13,566 nt of DNA from Pseudomonadota bacterium. GTDB lineage: Bacteria; Pseudomonadota; Gammaproteobacteria; Pseudomonadales; UBA5518. The translations under genes and the position numbers were made by a program. The stretch is from assembly GCA_022705125.1 (NCBI GenBank), contig JAKJFB010000033.1, forward strand, positions 1 to 13,566. Direction: 5' to 3'. The notes beneath the pieces are model-generated. The model had not been told where the DNA came from, searched no databases, and saw nothing but the letters and a program-made list of their open reading frames with translations. Below, piece by piece: positions 1 through 6,946 of this stretch. Within the stretch, counting starts at the first letter, position 1; each line of letters opens with the position of its first letter.

Positions 1-1102
1 CCACCATCGAGGCCGACGGCACGCCGGCAACGCCGATCGAGGTGATCAGCGCGCTCACCACGATCAGGAACTGCGTGGCAAAGCCGAGCTCCACCCCGTA
101 GGCCTGGGCGAGGAACATCACCGCCATGCATTCGTAGAGCGCCGTGCCGTTCATGTTCACGGTCGCACCCAGCGGCAGCACGAAGCTCGAGATGCGGTTC
201 GAGATGCCGGCATTCTTCTCCATGCAGTCCAGCGTGACCGGCAGCGTGCCAGAGGACGAGGCGGTGGAAAACGCCGTTAGCAGCGCCGGCGACATCGCGC
301 GGTACAAGCGCCATGGGTTCACCCGCGCCAGCAGCCAGACCAGCAGCGGCATCACCAGCAGCGCGTGCGTCAGCAGCGCCGCCACCACCGTGAGCGCGAA
401 CACGCCGAGCGGGCGCACTGCATCGAAGCCCGTTTCCGCGACGACCGAAGCCACCAGCCCGAACACGCCGATCGGGGCGAAGCGCATGATGAGCTCGGTG
501 ATCTTCATCATCACCGCGAACACCGCGTTCCAGAAATTGAACAGCGGCTCGGCGTGCTCGTCGCCGACGCGCGCGATGAAGAAGCCGAACAGCAGCGCGA
601 AGAAGATCAATGCCAGCAGATCGCCGTTGCTGGAGGCCGTGGCGACCACGTTCTCCGGCACCATGCGCTCGAACATCTTCACCAGTTCGCCGAAGCCGCC
701 GCTGGACTCGAGGTTCTGCCGCACATCCTGCGCGCCGGCCTGCAGCGCGAGCTGCGCGCCGACCGGCGCTCCATTCTCGAAACCCGGTCGCACCGTGTTC
801 ACGAAGGCCAGCCCGACCAGCACCGCGAGCAGCCCCGTGACCAGGTACAGGCCGATCGTCTTCGCGCCCAGCCTGCCGAGGTCCTCGGCGCGCCCGATGC
901 CGGTGATGCCGACCACGATCGAGGAAAAGATCAGCGGCACGATGATCATCTTCAAGGCCTTGATGAAGATCGTGCCGATGAATTCGTAGACGCCGTGGAA
1001 GGTGAGCGACCCGATTCCCGCCTCGGTGCCGCTCAGCGAACCGGCGATGGCGGCCAGCACGATGGCGATCAGGATCTGCCAGTGCAGCGCGATGTTCTTC
1101 AT
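1..1102 (-). CDS. Dicarboxylate/amino acid:cation symporter (DAACS, GltP/GltT/DctA type), C-terminus cut by window edge
   Basis: Inner-membrane secondary transporter that would take up glutamate, aspartate or C4-dicarboxylates with Na+ or H+. The 367 visible residues begin MKNIALHWQ; family members usually have about 410-450, so TM8 and the end lie beyond base 1. The HP1 re-entrant loop is present (S282-S283-S284-G-T-L-P), as is the TM7 motif in the form [13 protein letters not shown], residues 312-324. Position 318 is Asn where the family usually has Asp (NMDGT). The HP2 region ([11 protein letters not shown]) is at the edge. The substrate-selecting TM8 residues are not visible, so the exact substrate is open. 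The start is supported by a Shine-Dalgarno (AGGGGA, about 1111-1116) 8 nt upstream. It is transcribed away from the cytochrome-porin gene and shares a 143-bp intergenic region with it. The family call is secure; glutamate versus dicarboxylate is not. Confidence 0.93.
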   Translation of the reverse strand, partial: MKNIALHWQILIAIVLAAIAGSLSGTEAGIGSLTFHGVYEFIGTIFIKALKMIIVPLIFSSIVVGITGIGRAEDLGRLGAKTIGLYLVTGLLAVLVGLAFVNTVRPGFENGAPVGAQLALQAGAQDVRQNLESSGGFGELVKMFERMVPENVVATASSNGDLLALIFFALLFGFFIARVGDEHAEPLFNFWNAVFAVMMKITELIMRFAPIGVFGLVASVVAETGFDAVRPLGVFALTVVAALLTHALLVMPLLVWLLARVNPWRLYRAMSPALLTAFSTASSSGTLPVTLDCMEKNAGISNRISSFVLPLGATVNMNGTALYECMAVMFLAQAYGVELGFATQFLIVVSALITSIGVAGVPSASMV

Positions 1103-1182
1103 GCATGCTTCCCCTTTGAGCGCCATAAGCATACACAAGGGCCTGCGACGCGACGAACCCGCGTCGGCTTGATCAATCGGGA

Positions 1183-1209
1183 TTGACAGATCCGGAGCCT
1201 TTCCATAGT
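1183..1209 (+). promoter_or_regulatory. Probable sigma-70 promoter of the cytochrome-porin unit
   Basis: A perfect -35 hexamer TTGACA lies at 1183-1188. Candidate -10 hexamers are CATAGT (1204-1209, 15-nt spacer, 4/6 to consensus) or TAGTTT (1206-1211, 17-nt spacer, 3/6). Transcription would begin near 1216, about 30 nt before the ATG at 1246. The in-frame upstream TTG at 1183 is part of this -35 box, which argues against translation starting there. Confidence 0.5.
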
Positions 1210-1231
1210 TTTCGGTCACATGACGAAATGC

Positions 1232-1237
1232 AGGGGG
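1232..1237 (+). promoter_or_regulatory. Ribosome binding site fixing the cytochrome-porin start
   Basis: AGGGGG lies 8 nt before ATG 1246, the codon that opens a well-formed signal peptide. An alternative ATG at 1228 and the TTG at 1183 lack such a site. Confidence 0.65.
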
Positions 1238-1245
1238 CAACAGGC

Positions 1246-2550
1246 ATGACAACGCGCAGCTTCAGCATTATCACGGGCACTCTCGTGGCACTGCAGGCCG
1301 GGGCGCTCTGGTTGGCGGGCACGCAAACGGCCGCGGCGATGCCTGAGTTCGCGCGCCGCTACAACATGAGCTGCGCCGCCTGCCATGCCGCCTTCCCGCG
1401 CCTGAACAAGTTCGGCGAGGAGTTCGCCGCCAACAACATGCGCCTGCCGCACTGGAAGGACAGCACCGTCAAGACCGGCGACAGCCGCCTCGCGCTGCCG
1501 GCCTATCCGCCGCTCGCGGTGCGCGCGCAGGCCTACGCGCAGGCGCGCGACGGCGAGTCCGTGGACCCGATCACCGGCGCGACCGACTCGGCCACCACCG
1601 ACTTCCAGTCGCCCTACCTTGTGAAGCTGCTCTCGAGCGCGCCGCTCAGCGACAACATCACTTACTACTTCTACGCCATTCTCGCCGAGAAGGGCACCAA
1701 CGGCGAGGCGCTGGTCGAGGATGCCTGGTTCCGCCACGCCGACATCTTCGGCACCGGCATCGGCATGCAGCTGGGGCAGTTCCAGCTCTCCGACCTGATG
1801 TTTCCGCGCGAGGTGCGGCTCAGCTTCCAGGACTTCATGCCCTACCGCATGGCCGGTATCACCTACGACCGCGGCGTGCTGTTCGACCGCGACCTCGGCC
1901 CGCTCGAGCTCGCGCTCGGTCTCAGCAACGGCAATGGCATCGAGGACAACCTGAACATCAACAGTCCCGGCTACCGCCGCCCGGACAAGATGTTCGACAA
2001 TGACAGCTCGAAGTCGGTGTTCGGTCGTGTCGGTACCGAGCTCGGACCGGTGGCCGCAGGGGTGTTCGGCCTGAGCGCCGAACAGCCCAGCGTGGCAACA
2101 GGCAACGCCGGAACGATCAGCGGCGATCGCGACACCGACAAGCGTGTCGTGGGCCTCGATCTCTCCGGGGATTTCGGCGGCAAGACATACTGGTACGCGC
2201 AGTACCTGTGGAATTCCTGGGACGGCTTCCTCGACGCAGACCCCGGCGAGGACTACCGCTGGGACGGTGGCTTCGCCGGCGTCGACTACATCCCCAACGA
2301 GCGCTGGGCGTTCTCGCTGCTCTACAACTATGCCGATGCCGGCGATCTCGCCGATACCGACACCATCTACGAAGGCATCGACATCAACAGCCTCAGCTTC
2401 ACGACCTCGTACTACTTCATGCGCAATGTGAAGGGCGTGATCGAGCTCAACTACGACTTCCTCGATCAGATCGATAAGGACGGCGAATTCTGGACCGGTC
2501 ACCTGAACAAGGAGAACTACATCCTGTTCGGCTTCGACACCGCGTTCTGA
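1246..2550 (+). CDS. Cyc2-like outer-membrane monoheme cytochrome-porin fusion
   Basis: A 434-residue preprotein. Residues 1-31 form a Sec signal peptide with a hydrophobic core and cleavage after TQTAAA. The mature protein opens MPEFARRYNMSCAACHAAF, with one c-type heme site, C43-A-A-C46-H47, only about 11 residues after cleavage, followed by PRLNKFGEEF. The remaining ~370 residues contain no further CXXCH and are rich in alternating aromatic/polar strands and acidic turns. The chain ends in Phe (GFDTAF), the usual end of an outer-membrane beta-barrel. A single N-terminal heme fused to a porin is the arrangement of Cyc2, the Fe(II)-oxidising outer-membrane cytochrome. The PxFAR...CxxCH...PxLxxFGxxF spacing matches that family as I know it. 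Iron oxidation itself is not shown, since related heme-porins occur in heterotrophs. It is the first gene of a two-gene unit. Confidence 0.75.
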   Translation: MTTRSFSIITGTLVALQAGALWLAGTQTAAAMPEFARRYNMSCAACHAAFPRLNKFGEEFAANNMRLPHWKDSTVKTGDSRLALPAYPPLAVRAQAYAQARDGESVDPITGATDSATTDFQSPYLVKLLSSAPLSDNITYYFYAILAEKGTNGEALVEDAWFRHADIFGTGIGMQLGQFQLSDLMFPREVRLSFQDFMPYRMAGITYDRGVLFDRDLGPLELALGLSNGNGIEDNLNINSPGYRRPDKMFDNDSSKSVFGRVGTELGPVAAGVFGLSAEQPSVATGNAGTISGDRDTDKRVVGLDLSGDFGGKTYWYAQYLWNSWDGFLDADPGEDYRWDGGFAGVDYIPNERWAFSLLYNYADAGDLADTDTIYEGIDINSLSFTTSYYFMRNVKGVIELNYDFLDQIDKDGEFWTGHLNKENYILFGFDTAF

Positions 2551-2551
2551 G

Positions 2552-3100
2552 ATGCATCGCCCCCCTTGCGCCGCGCGGCTGCGCGCCGGCGTCGCCGGCC
2601 TGCTCGGCGCGCTGCTCGCGCTGCCCGCCCCGGCGCAACAGCCGAGCCTGCAGCAGCTGCGCATCGAATCCGATCCCCCCGGCGCCGAAGTGCTGCTGAT
2701 CGGAGGCAGTGCCGGGCACACGCCGCTCAGTGTGGGCGAGCGCGCGATCTACCCCAACGACTACAGCGACGAGCAGGCGCCGCTGTACGGCCTGGTGACG
2801 CTGCGCCGTGCCGGCTGTGCCACCCATGTGCAGCGCGTCACGCTCGAGGACATCGAGCGCGGCATGCATGTGACGTTGGACTGCGACCCTGCAGTCGCCA
2901 CATCGGCGCCCGACGGCCAGGCGTCACCGGTGGCGACGGGCAAAGCCGGTCCGGTGCACGCCACTGCTCCCGTCGCCAGCGAATCGGTTTCCCAGCGTCG
3001 ACTGAGACAGCTGCAGGTGCTGCAGGAACTGCTCGACGAGGGATTGCTCAGCGCCGCGGAGGAACAGCGAATCCGGCGCGAGTTGCTGCGATCGCCGTAG
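2552..3100 (+). CDS. Secreted PEGA-like domain protein with C-terminal SHOCT-like motif
   Basis: 182 residues. An N-terminal signal peptide (hydrophobic residues 13-25, cleavage near APA-QQ at 28-30) has no lipobox Cys, so a soluble periplasmic protein is expected. Residues 37-110 resemble a PEGA domain (IESDPPGAEVLLIGG, then TPL). Cys89 and Cys111 could form a disulfide. A Pro/Ala/Ser linker (112-146) leads to a short helical tail (148-181, LQVLQELLDEGLLSAAEEQRIRRELL) that reads like a SHOCT motif, a short oligomerisation or anchoring helix pair. The ATG is one base after the stop of the cytochrome-porin and no good Shine-Dalgarno precedes it, so translational coupling is likely. It could be an assembly or accessory factor for the barrel, an inference from the coupling alone. 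Confidence 0.7.
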   Translation: MHRPPCAARLRAGVAGLLGALLALPAPAQQPSLQQLRIESDPPGAEVLLIGGSAGHTPLSVGERAIYPNDYSDEQAPLYGLVTLRRAGCATHVQRVTLEDIERGMHVTLDCDPAVATSAPDGQASPVATGKAGPVHATAPVASESVSQRRLRQLQVLQELLDEGLLSAAEEQRIRRELLRSP

Positions 3101-3103
3101 CGC

Positions 3104-3532
3104 TCACAGCAACTGACGACTCTGCTCGACCAGTCCGCCGAGTTCACGGCGCAACTCAGCCCACACCTGCAGTTCCGGACCGTTCCCGGGCGGAATCGTC
3201 GCGACGATGACATCGATCGTCGCATCCACCAGGCCCGCGTACCATTCGGGTGGCACACGGAGCGTGTCGTTGTGATGCAACACGGACCCGCCGAGCATGA
3301 TCTCGATCTCGCCCGGCGATTCGAACCAGTACATCAGGCAGTACAGAGCCCGCTCGACCATTTCGCCCTCGAGCTGCGCGTGGTTTCCCGGCCAGAGCCT
3401 CTCGAACGCTTCCATGGCAGCCGGGAAGCGTCCGTAATACCGCGCCATCGTGGGCCGGGTGATATCGCCGACATGCTCGACCACTCGTTCCAGGCTTTGT
3501 TCGAGCAGCCGCTTTTTTTCCTCGACCTGCAT
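3104..3532 (-). CDS. Divergent single-domain globin-like hemoprotein
   Basis: 142 residues, the length of a single-domain globin, with no signal peptide (cytoplasmic). The helix pattern fits a 3/3 globin. An amphipathic A helix (2-20) comes first, then a B/C segment MARYYGRFPAAMEAFERLW (29-47) comparable to the FYGRLF...LRPLF stretch of bacterial globins. Next come E helix ~51-69, an F segment VLHHNDTLRVPPEWY (84-98), G helix 98-112 and H helix ELQVWAELRRELGGLVEQ (120-137). Spacing from His87 to Val93-Pro94 equals that from His F8 to Ile-Pro in myoglobin (HATKHKIP), so His87 is the probable heme-iron ligand. The CD1 position, normally Phe, appears to be Trp47; Gln53 or Leu54 sits near E7. AGGAGGG at 3538-3544 supports the start. 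It is the last gene of the minus operon and may handle O2, NO or redox signals. No ready-made annotation was recognised; the call rests on pattern. Confidence 0.65.
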   Translation of the reverse strand: MQVEEKKRLLEQSLERVVEHVGDITRPTMARYYGRFPAAMEAFERLWPGNHAQLEGEMVERALYCLMYWFESPGEIEIMLGGSVLHHNDTLRVPPEWYAGLVDATIDVIVATIPPGNGPELQVWAELRRELGGLVEQSRQLL

Positions 3533-3598
3533 GACCGCCCTCCTCGTACCGGGTGATGTGGACGTGCCCGATGGTATCTGCCGGCGCCCGGCCGATCG

Positions 3599-4555
3599 TC
3601 ACGTCGTGCCGGGCGCCGTGCCTGCACAGCCGAATATCCTGCGCAGGAACCCGATCCGGCTCTGCATTGCCGCCTTCGAGACCTCGCTGTCCGCTGCCAG
3701 CAGATCGAAACCGTGCACCGCGCCCTTGATGTCGTTCCGCGCCACCTCGACCCCGCTGGCGATCAGGGCCTCGGCATAGGCGTGGCCCTGGTCGTGCAAC
3801 ATGTCGAATTCCGCCGTCTCGACGTAGGCCGGGGCAAGGCCGGCCAATTCGCCATGGATGGGCGATGCGTAACGCGGTACGCCGGCCGCCAACGGATCCC
3901 TGAAATACACCTCCCATAGTGACGCAAGCGATGCCGCCTTGAATGGCGGCACATCGACGAAGGCCGAGGTCGAGGGCCGCGTGCATGCCACGTCGGCGAC
4001 CGGGTAGATCAGCATCTGCCCACACAACTCGATACCGTCCTCGTGCCGCGCCCTTTGCGCCACCGCGGCGGCCAGTGCGCCGCCTGCGCTGTCGCCGCCC
4101 ACCGCCACCCGCCGCGCATCGATGCCGAGTGTCCCGGCATTGGCCAAAGCCCAGCGCAAAGCCGCGTGGCAATCGTCGAATCCCGCCGGAAACGGGTGCA
4201 CGGGTGCGAGCCGGTATTCGACGAAGATCACGCAGCAGCCCGCTTCGCGCGCGTAGCGCACGGCATTCTCGAGATGCTGCGGCGCATGCTTCATCACGAA
4301 TGCGCCGCCGTGATAGTAGATCAGTGCCGGGCACGGGACGGACGGGTGCTCCGGCCGGATGATCTGCACCGGGATGCGGTGGCCGTCGGGACCATCGATC
4401 CGCTCGCGCGACACGATCGCCTTGTACTTGCGGCGATGCAGCGCGTTCACGGCGGCCAGCAGATTGCGCATCAGAGCCAGCGCCCAGCGTTTCAGCGAGA
4501 GCGTGCGCGCCTTGATCGACTGGAAATCGGGGTGGATGTCGAAGGGGTTGTTCAC
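3599..4555 (-). CDS. Alpha/beta hydrolase, hormone-sensitive lipase (HSL, family IV) type esterase
   Basis: 318 residues, typical length for bacterial HSL-family carboxylesterases. The oxyanion-hole motif HGGAF is at 82-86. The nucleophile elbow GDSAGG at 154-159 gives catalytic Ser156, with Asp251 (EFDMLHDQG) and His281 (VHGFD) completing the triad in family order. An N-terminal helical cap of about 50 residues is present. No signal peptide is seen, so it is cytosolic and probably hydrolyses short- to medium-chain acyl esters. The start is GTG: an in-frame TAA three codons upstream excludes any longer start, and the next Met is at residue 29. The Shine-Dalgarno is weak, so translation may depend on readthrough from the upstream kinase-like gene (32-bp gap). 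Third gene of the SDR operon. Confidence 0.92.
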   Translation of the reverse strand: MNNPFDIHPDFQSIKARTLSLKRWALALMRNLLAAVNALHRRKYKAIVSRERIDGPDGHRIPVQIIRPEHPSVPCPALIYYHGGAFVMKHAPQHLENAVRYAREAGCCVIFVEYRLAPVHPFPAGFDDCHAALRWALANAGTLGIDARRVAVGGDSAGGALAAAVAQRARHEDGIELCGQMLIYPVADVACTRPSTSAFVDVPPFKAASLASLWEVYFRDPLAAGVPRYASPIHGELAGLAPAYVETAEFDMLHDQGHAYAEALIASGVEVARNDIKGAVHGFDLLAADSEVSKAAMQSRIGFLRRIFGCAGTAPGTT

Positions 4556-4575
4556 TTGCCGTTACCGTGATGAAT

Positions 4576-4597
4576 GTAGGTCGGCATTCATGCCGAC
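4576..4597. repeat. REP-type element: GTAG head plus hairpin
   Basis: GTAG (4576-4579) is followed directly by GTCGGCAT-TC-ATGCCGAC, 8-bp arms with a 2-nt loop. A GTAG tetranucleotide followed by a short palindrome is the layout of REP elements linked to RAYT transposases. The loop contains the stop codon of the kinase-like gene (TCA on the plus strand at 4588-4590), so the repeat supplies that protein's end and fills most of the gap to the esterase gene. A degraded copy is at 7051-7068. Confidence 0.6.
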
Positions 4598-5886
4598 GGG
4601 TGCCCATGCCTGCTCAGCAGGCGATCCAGACTGCCACCAAAGTCCTGCGTCTGCCACAGGTGCAGGAACACCGTGAAGATGTGCAACTGGTTGCGTGCGG
4701 TCTCGCTCCTGCGAAAGACCGGATCGCGCGGCCCGGACGCGCCGGCCGCTTCCGGAAGGCGGAACAGGATCCGCGCCGGCGCCTCCAGCATCCACGCGAG
4801 ACCCATCGTCGCGACATACAACTGCAGGTGGAGCTTGAGTTCCTCCACATCCAGGCGCGGTCCGCCGTGCGCGTGGAACTCGCGCGCGAACAGCTCCAGG
4901 AACTCCTGCAGGTGCCGATCCCAGACCTCGGGAGTGGCCCCGCTCAGGCTCCCCCACAGCGCGTAGGCGACGTTCATCTGCCTGACCCGCCCCCAGTCGA
5001 TCAGCCCGCACTGCAGCGCGCCCGCCGCATCGCGCCAGAACCATGCGTTGTCGATATGGGCGTTCCAGTGGCACAGCGCGACGAGGTCGCGATTGCCCTG
5101 CAGGAAGCGCTTGATCACCGCTTCGTGCGCGAGGAAGCGGCAGGCGTCGTGTTCCAGCCTCGCCAGGAAACCGGGCGCGCGAACATTGGCCGGCAGGAGC
5201 TGTGGATACTTCGTCGCGAACTCCGCGTACGCGGCGAGCAGCTCGCGCAACTGGCGCTCGTCGTAGCGAATCCGGTCGGCCGCGGCCGCCGCCTGCGCAT
5301 CGAAGGGAAACTGCACATCGACATCGGCCGTCAGGCGGCCGCCCTTGTGCGCGCCGGCCAGGCGGGCCAGCGCCCGGACAATCGCTCGGTAATAGCTCGC
5401 CGGGTCGGCCAGCTCGTGGTCGAGACACTTCTGGTGCTGCGGCTCTATGCCGTCCACGCCGAAGGGAATGCGCTGCGAGATCAGCACGCCGGTACCGGAG
5501 TCCTGATGGTAGTCGGCGTAGTAGGTCTTTGGCACGCTGACCGGAAAGTGCGCCAGCCGCGACAGGGCGGCGAAGCGCACCTCCGAGGCCATCTCGAACC
5601 TGCCACGGTCGCGCAGCGGATCGTTGAAATCACGCGAGAACTTGACGAAGAGATCGGTATGCAGATGCGGCGCGGGCGGATCGTAATCGACCGACAGGAA
5701 CAGCTTCTGGCCCGTGCTGCCGCCCGGGCAATTCTCCAGGCGAGTGATCCGCGCCACGCGCGTACCGGGATCGAGCGAGCCGAAGGCCTGGAACGCCGCG
5801 CTCAGAAAGACTGCACCCGCGGCGCGCAGCGCCTCGGCGTGCGCCGGGATCACCAGGCCCGTGACATCGCCGCGCTCGATCGCCAC
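4588..5886 (-). CDS. APH/choline-kinase-like phosphotransferase family protein with altered catalytic loop
   Basis: 432 residues from the GTG start. Fold features of the aminoglycoside-phosphotransferase/choline-kinase superfamily are visible: an N-lobe Lys82 (DLFVKFSRD) and Glu102 (SEVRFA) as candidate ATP-site pair, a catalytic loop at 273-280, and the metal-binding Asp297 in CGLIDWGRV. The catalytic loop reads HWNAHIDN where the family consensus is HGDxxxxN, so Asn275 stands at the place of the catalytic base Asp. The protein may be a poor or non-canonical kinase or bind a phosphorylated ligand; substrate unknown. The GTG at 5886 has GGAGGA 4 nt upstream and is preferred. An ATG at 5931 would add 15 residues and overlap the SDR gene by 20 bp without a good Shine-Dalgarno. 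The stop codon lies in a REP-type hairpin. Second gene of the operon. Confidence 0.8.
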   Translation of the reverse strand: MAIERGDVTGLVIPAHAEALRAAGAVFLSAAFQAFGSLDPGTRVARITRLENCPGGSTGQKLFLSVDYDPPAPHLHTDLFVKFSRDFNDPLRDRGRFEMASEVRFAALSRLAHFPVSVPKTYYADYHQDSGTGVLISQRIPFGVDGIEPQHQKCLDHELADPASYYRAIVRALARLAGAHKGGRLTADVDVQFPFDAQAAAAADRIRYDERQLRELLAAYAEFATKYPQLLPANVRAPGFLARLEHDACRFLAHEAVIKRFLQGNRDLVALCHWNAHIDNAWFWRDAAGALQCGLIDWGRVRQMNVAYALWGSLSGATPEVWDRHLQEFLELFAREFHAHGGPRLDVEELKLHLQLYVATMGLAWMLEAPARILFRLPEAAGASGPRDPVFRRSETARNQLHIFTVFLHLWQTQDFGGSLDRLLSRHGHPSA

Positions 5887-5890
5887 TGAA

Positions 5891-5896
5891 TCCTCC
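5891..5896 (-). promoter_or_regulatory. Ribosome binding site favouring the GTG start of the kinase-like gene
   Basis: Read on the minus strand, GGAGGA is 4 nt before GTG 5886. The competing ATG at 5931 lies inside the SDR coding end and lacks a recognisable site. Confidence 0.5.
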
Positions 5897-5911
5897 ACGG
5901 CTGGCAGCAAA

Positions 5912-6730
5912 TCAGATCGTCTCTCCCGCATCCACGAGCAGCGTGCTGCCCGTCATGAAGACAGACATGTCCGAGGCGCAGAACAGGACCGCACGCGCCA
6001 CATCGTCGGGAACCCCCACGCGCCCCAGGCGGCTACTGAGCATCGCGGGGATCTGCTCTGCCGTGATCGCGACGTCGGTGTGCTCCGACATGGCCAGCAG
6101 ATTGCCCTCGGTCACGCAGAAGGTGGGCGCCACGCCGAGTACGCGGATCGCATCGGGCGCCAGCTCCAGCGCCAGCTGGCGGGTCATTCCGCGCACGGCG
6201 TGCTTGGACGACACGTAGGCCGCGAGCCCGGGCGCCACGCCCTTGAAACCGGCGGTGGACGCCACGTTCACGATGACTCCACCCCGCGCGCCGGCCCGCA
6301 TGCAGCGAGCGGCCTCGCGTGCGCCGGCGAACACGCCCCGGGTATTGACGGCCAGCACCCGGTCCCACAGTTCGTCGCTCATTTCCGGCAGCGGGACACA
6401 GGGAAAAATGCCCGCGTTGTTCACCCATATGTCCAGGCCGCCGAACTCCCGGACCGCGCGATCCGCCGCGACCTTCACCGTCGCCGAATCGGTGACATCC
6501 ATGACCGCGCCGAGCACCCGCGCTGAGCCGCTCGCATCCAGCTCCTCCGCCGCCGAGCGTGCCAGCGCTGCGTCGATGTCTCCGACCAGCACATTGGCAC
6601 CGGCCTCCGCCAGGCGCCGCGCGATGGCCTTGCCCAGACCGCGCCCGCCCCCCGTGACAACCGCGCTGCGGCCGGCGAGGGAGTTGAGTTCGGTGATGGA
6701 TCGGCTCGAAACATCGGCTACTGATGGCAT
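5912..6730 (-). CDS. Short-chain dehydrogenase/reductase (classical SDR), probably NAD-linked
   Basis: 272 residues with every classical SDR mark. The cofactor loop TGGGRGLG is at 26-33. Asp51 at the end of beta-2 (VGDID) favours NAD(H) over NADP(H). NNAG is at 104-107, and the catalytic residues are Ser158, Tyr172 and Lys176 (AYVSSKHAV). The C-terminus (TGSTLLVDAGETI) is the usual SDR dimer end. It oxidises an alcohol or reduces a ketone in the cytosol; steroid-, terpenoid- or fatty-type substrates are common in this family but cannot be assigned. The start has GGAGAG 7 nt upstream (6738-6743). As first gene of the minus operon it is preceded by a candidate promoter at 6867-6895 and a leader of about 130 nt. 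Confidence 0.95.
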   Translation of the reverse strand: MPSVADVSSRSITELNSLAGRSAVVTGGGRGLGKAIARRLAEAGANVLVGDIDAALARSAAEELDASGSARVLGAVMDVTDSATVKVAADRAVREFGGLDIWVNNAGIFPCVPLPEMSDELWDRVLAVNTRGVFAGAREAARCMRAGARGGVIVNVASTAGFKGVAPGLAAYVSSKHAVRGMTRQLALELAPDAIRVLGVAPTFCVTEGNLLAMSEHTDVAITAEQIPAMLSSRLGRVGVPDDVARAVLFCASDMSVFMTGSTLLVDAGETI

Positions 6731-6866
6731 GTGAACGCTCTCCGTGAATATCGGGATCCGTGATTGAGCCGACCGGGCGTGGAACGCGGAATCGCCAGCG
6801 CGCTGTCAGTTCCGGTCCCTTGCCGTGGTGGCAGTGGTGCCACTCCTGCAGCGCGCCATGGCTGCT

Positions 6867-6895
6867 ATCATACCGCACAGCACCTGAATTTTTAA
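6867..6895 (-). promoter_or_regulatory. Candidate sigma-70 promoter of the SDR-kinase-esterase-globin operon
   Basis: On the minus strand TTAAAA (6895-6890) and TATGAT (6872-6867) are separated by 17 nt, matching 4/6 and 5/6 of the consensus. It lies in the AT-richest stretch of this gap and points towards the SDR gene. The predicted start near 6860 gives a leader of about 130 nt. Confidence 0.45.
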
Positions 6896-6938
6896 TGCCC
6901 TCGACTCATAAGCACTTATGTCGTGGAAAATGGCATTA
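6893..6938. promoter_or_regulatory. Nested palindromes upstream of and overlapping the operon's -35 box (possible operator)
   Basis: The outer arms TAATGCC (6893-6899) and GGCATTA (6932-6938) enclose an inner perfect dyad CATAAG-CA-CTTATG (6907-6920). The two centres differ by only 2 nt. The left outer arm overlaps the candidate -35 box, suiting a regulator-binding site; a cruciform or structured RNA is the alternative. Confidence 0.4.
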
Positions 6939-6946
6939 TTCGGGTC

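Noticed and set aside
1169..1176. TTGATCAA palindrome upstream of the cytochrome-porin, considered as an FNR box
   Set aside because: FNR sites need TTGAT-N4-ATCAA; here the half-sites overlap with no spacer, so the geometry is wrong.
365..1186. A 273-residue plus-strand frame over the symporter, rich in His, Arg and Asp
   Set aside because: Antisense shadow of the membrane protein; the composition mirrors hydrophobic codons read in reverse.
1216..2721. A 501-residue open frame on the minus strand across the cytochrome-porin gene
   Set aside because: It lies antisense to a gene with a signal peptide, heme motif and barrel; its translation is low-complexity Ala/Val/Glu/Arg with no motif, a typical GC-rich shadow.
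4588..5886. Aminoglycoside resistance kinase
   Set aside because: Catalytic loop Asp is Asn, length and operon context differ from resistance enzymes; only the superfamily fold is supported.
4567..5889. A 440-residue plus-strand open frame opposite the kinase-like gene
   Set aside because: No domain motifs, composition rich in Arg/Gln/Ala, and a fully conserved-looking kinase-like protein on the other strand.
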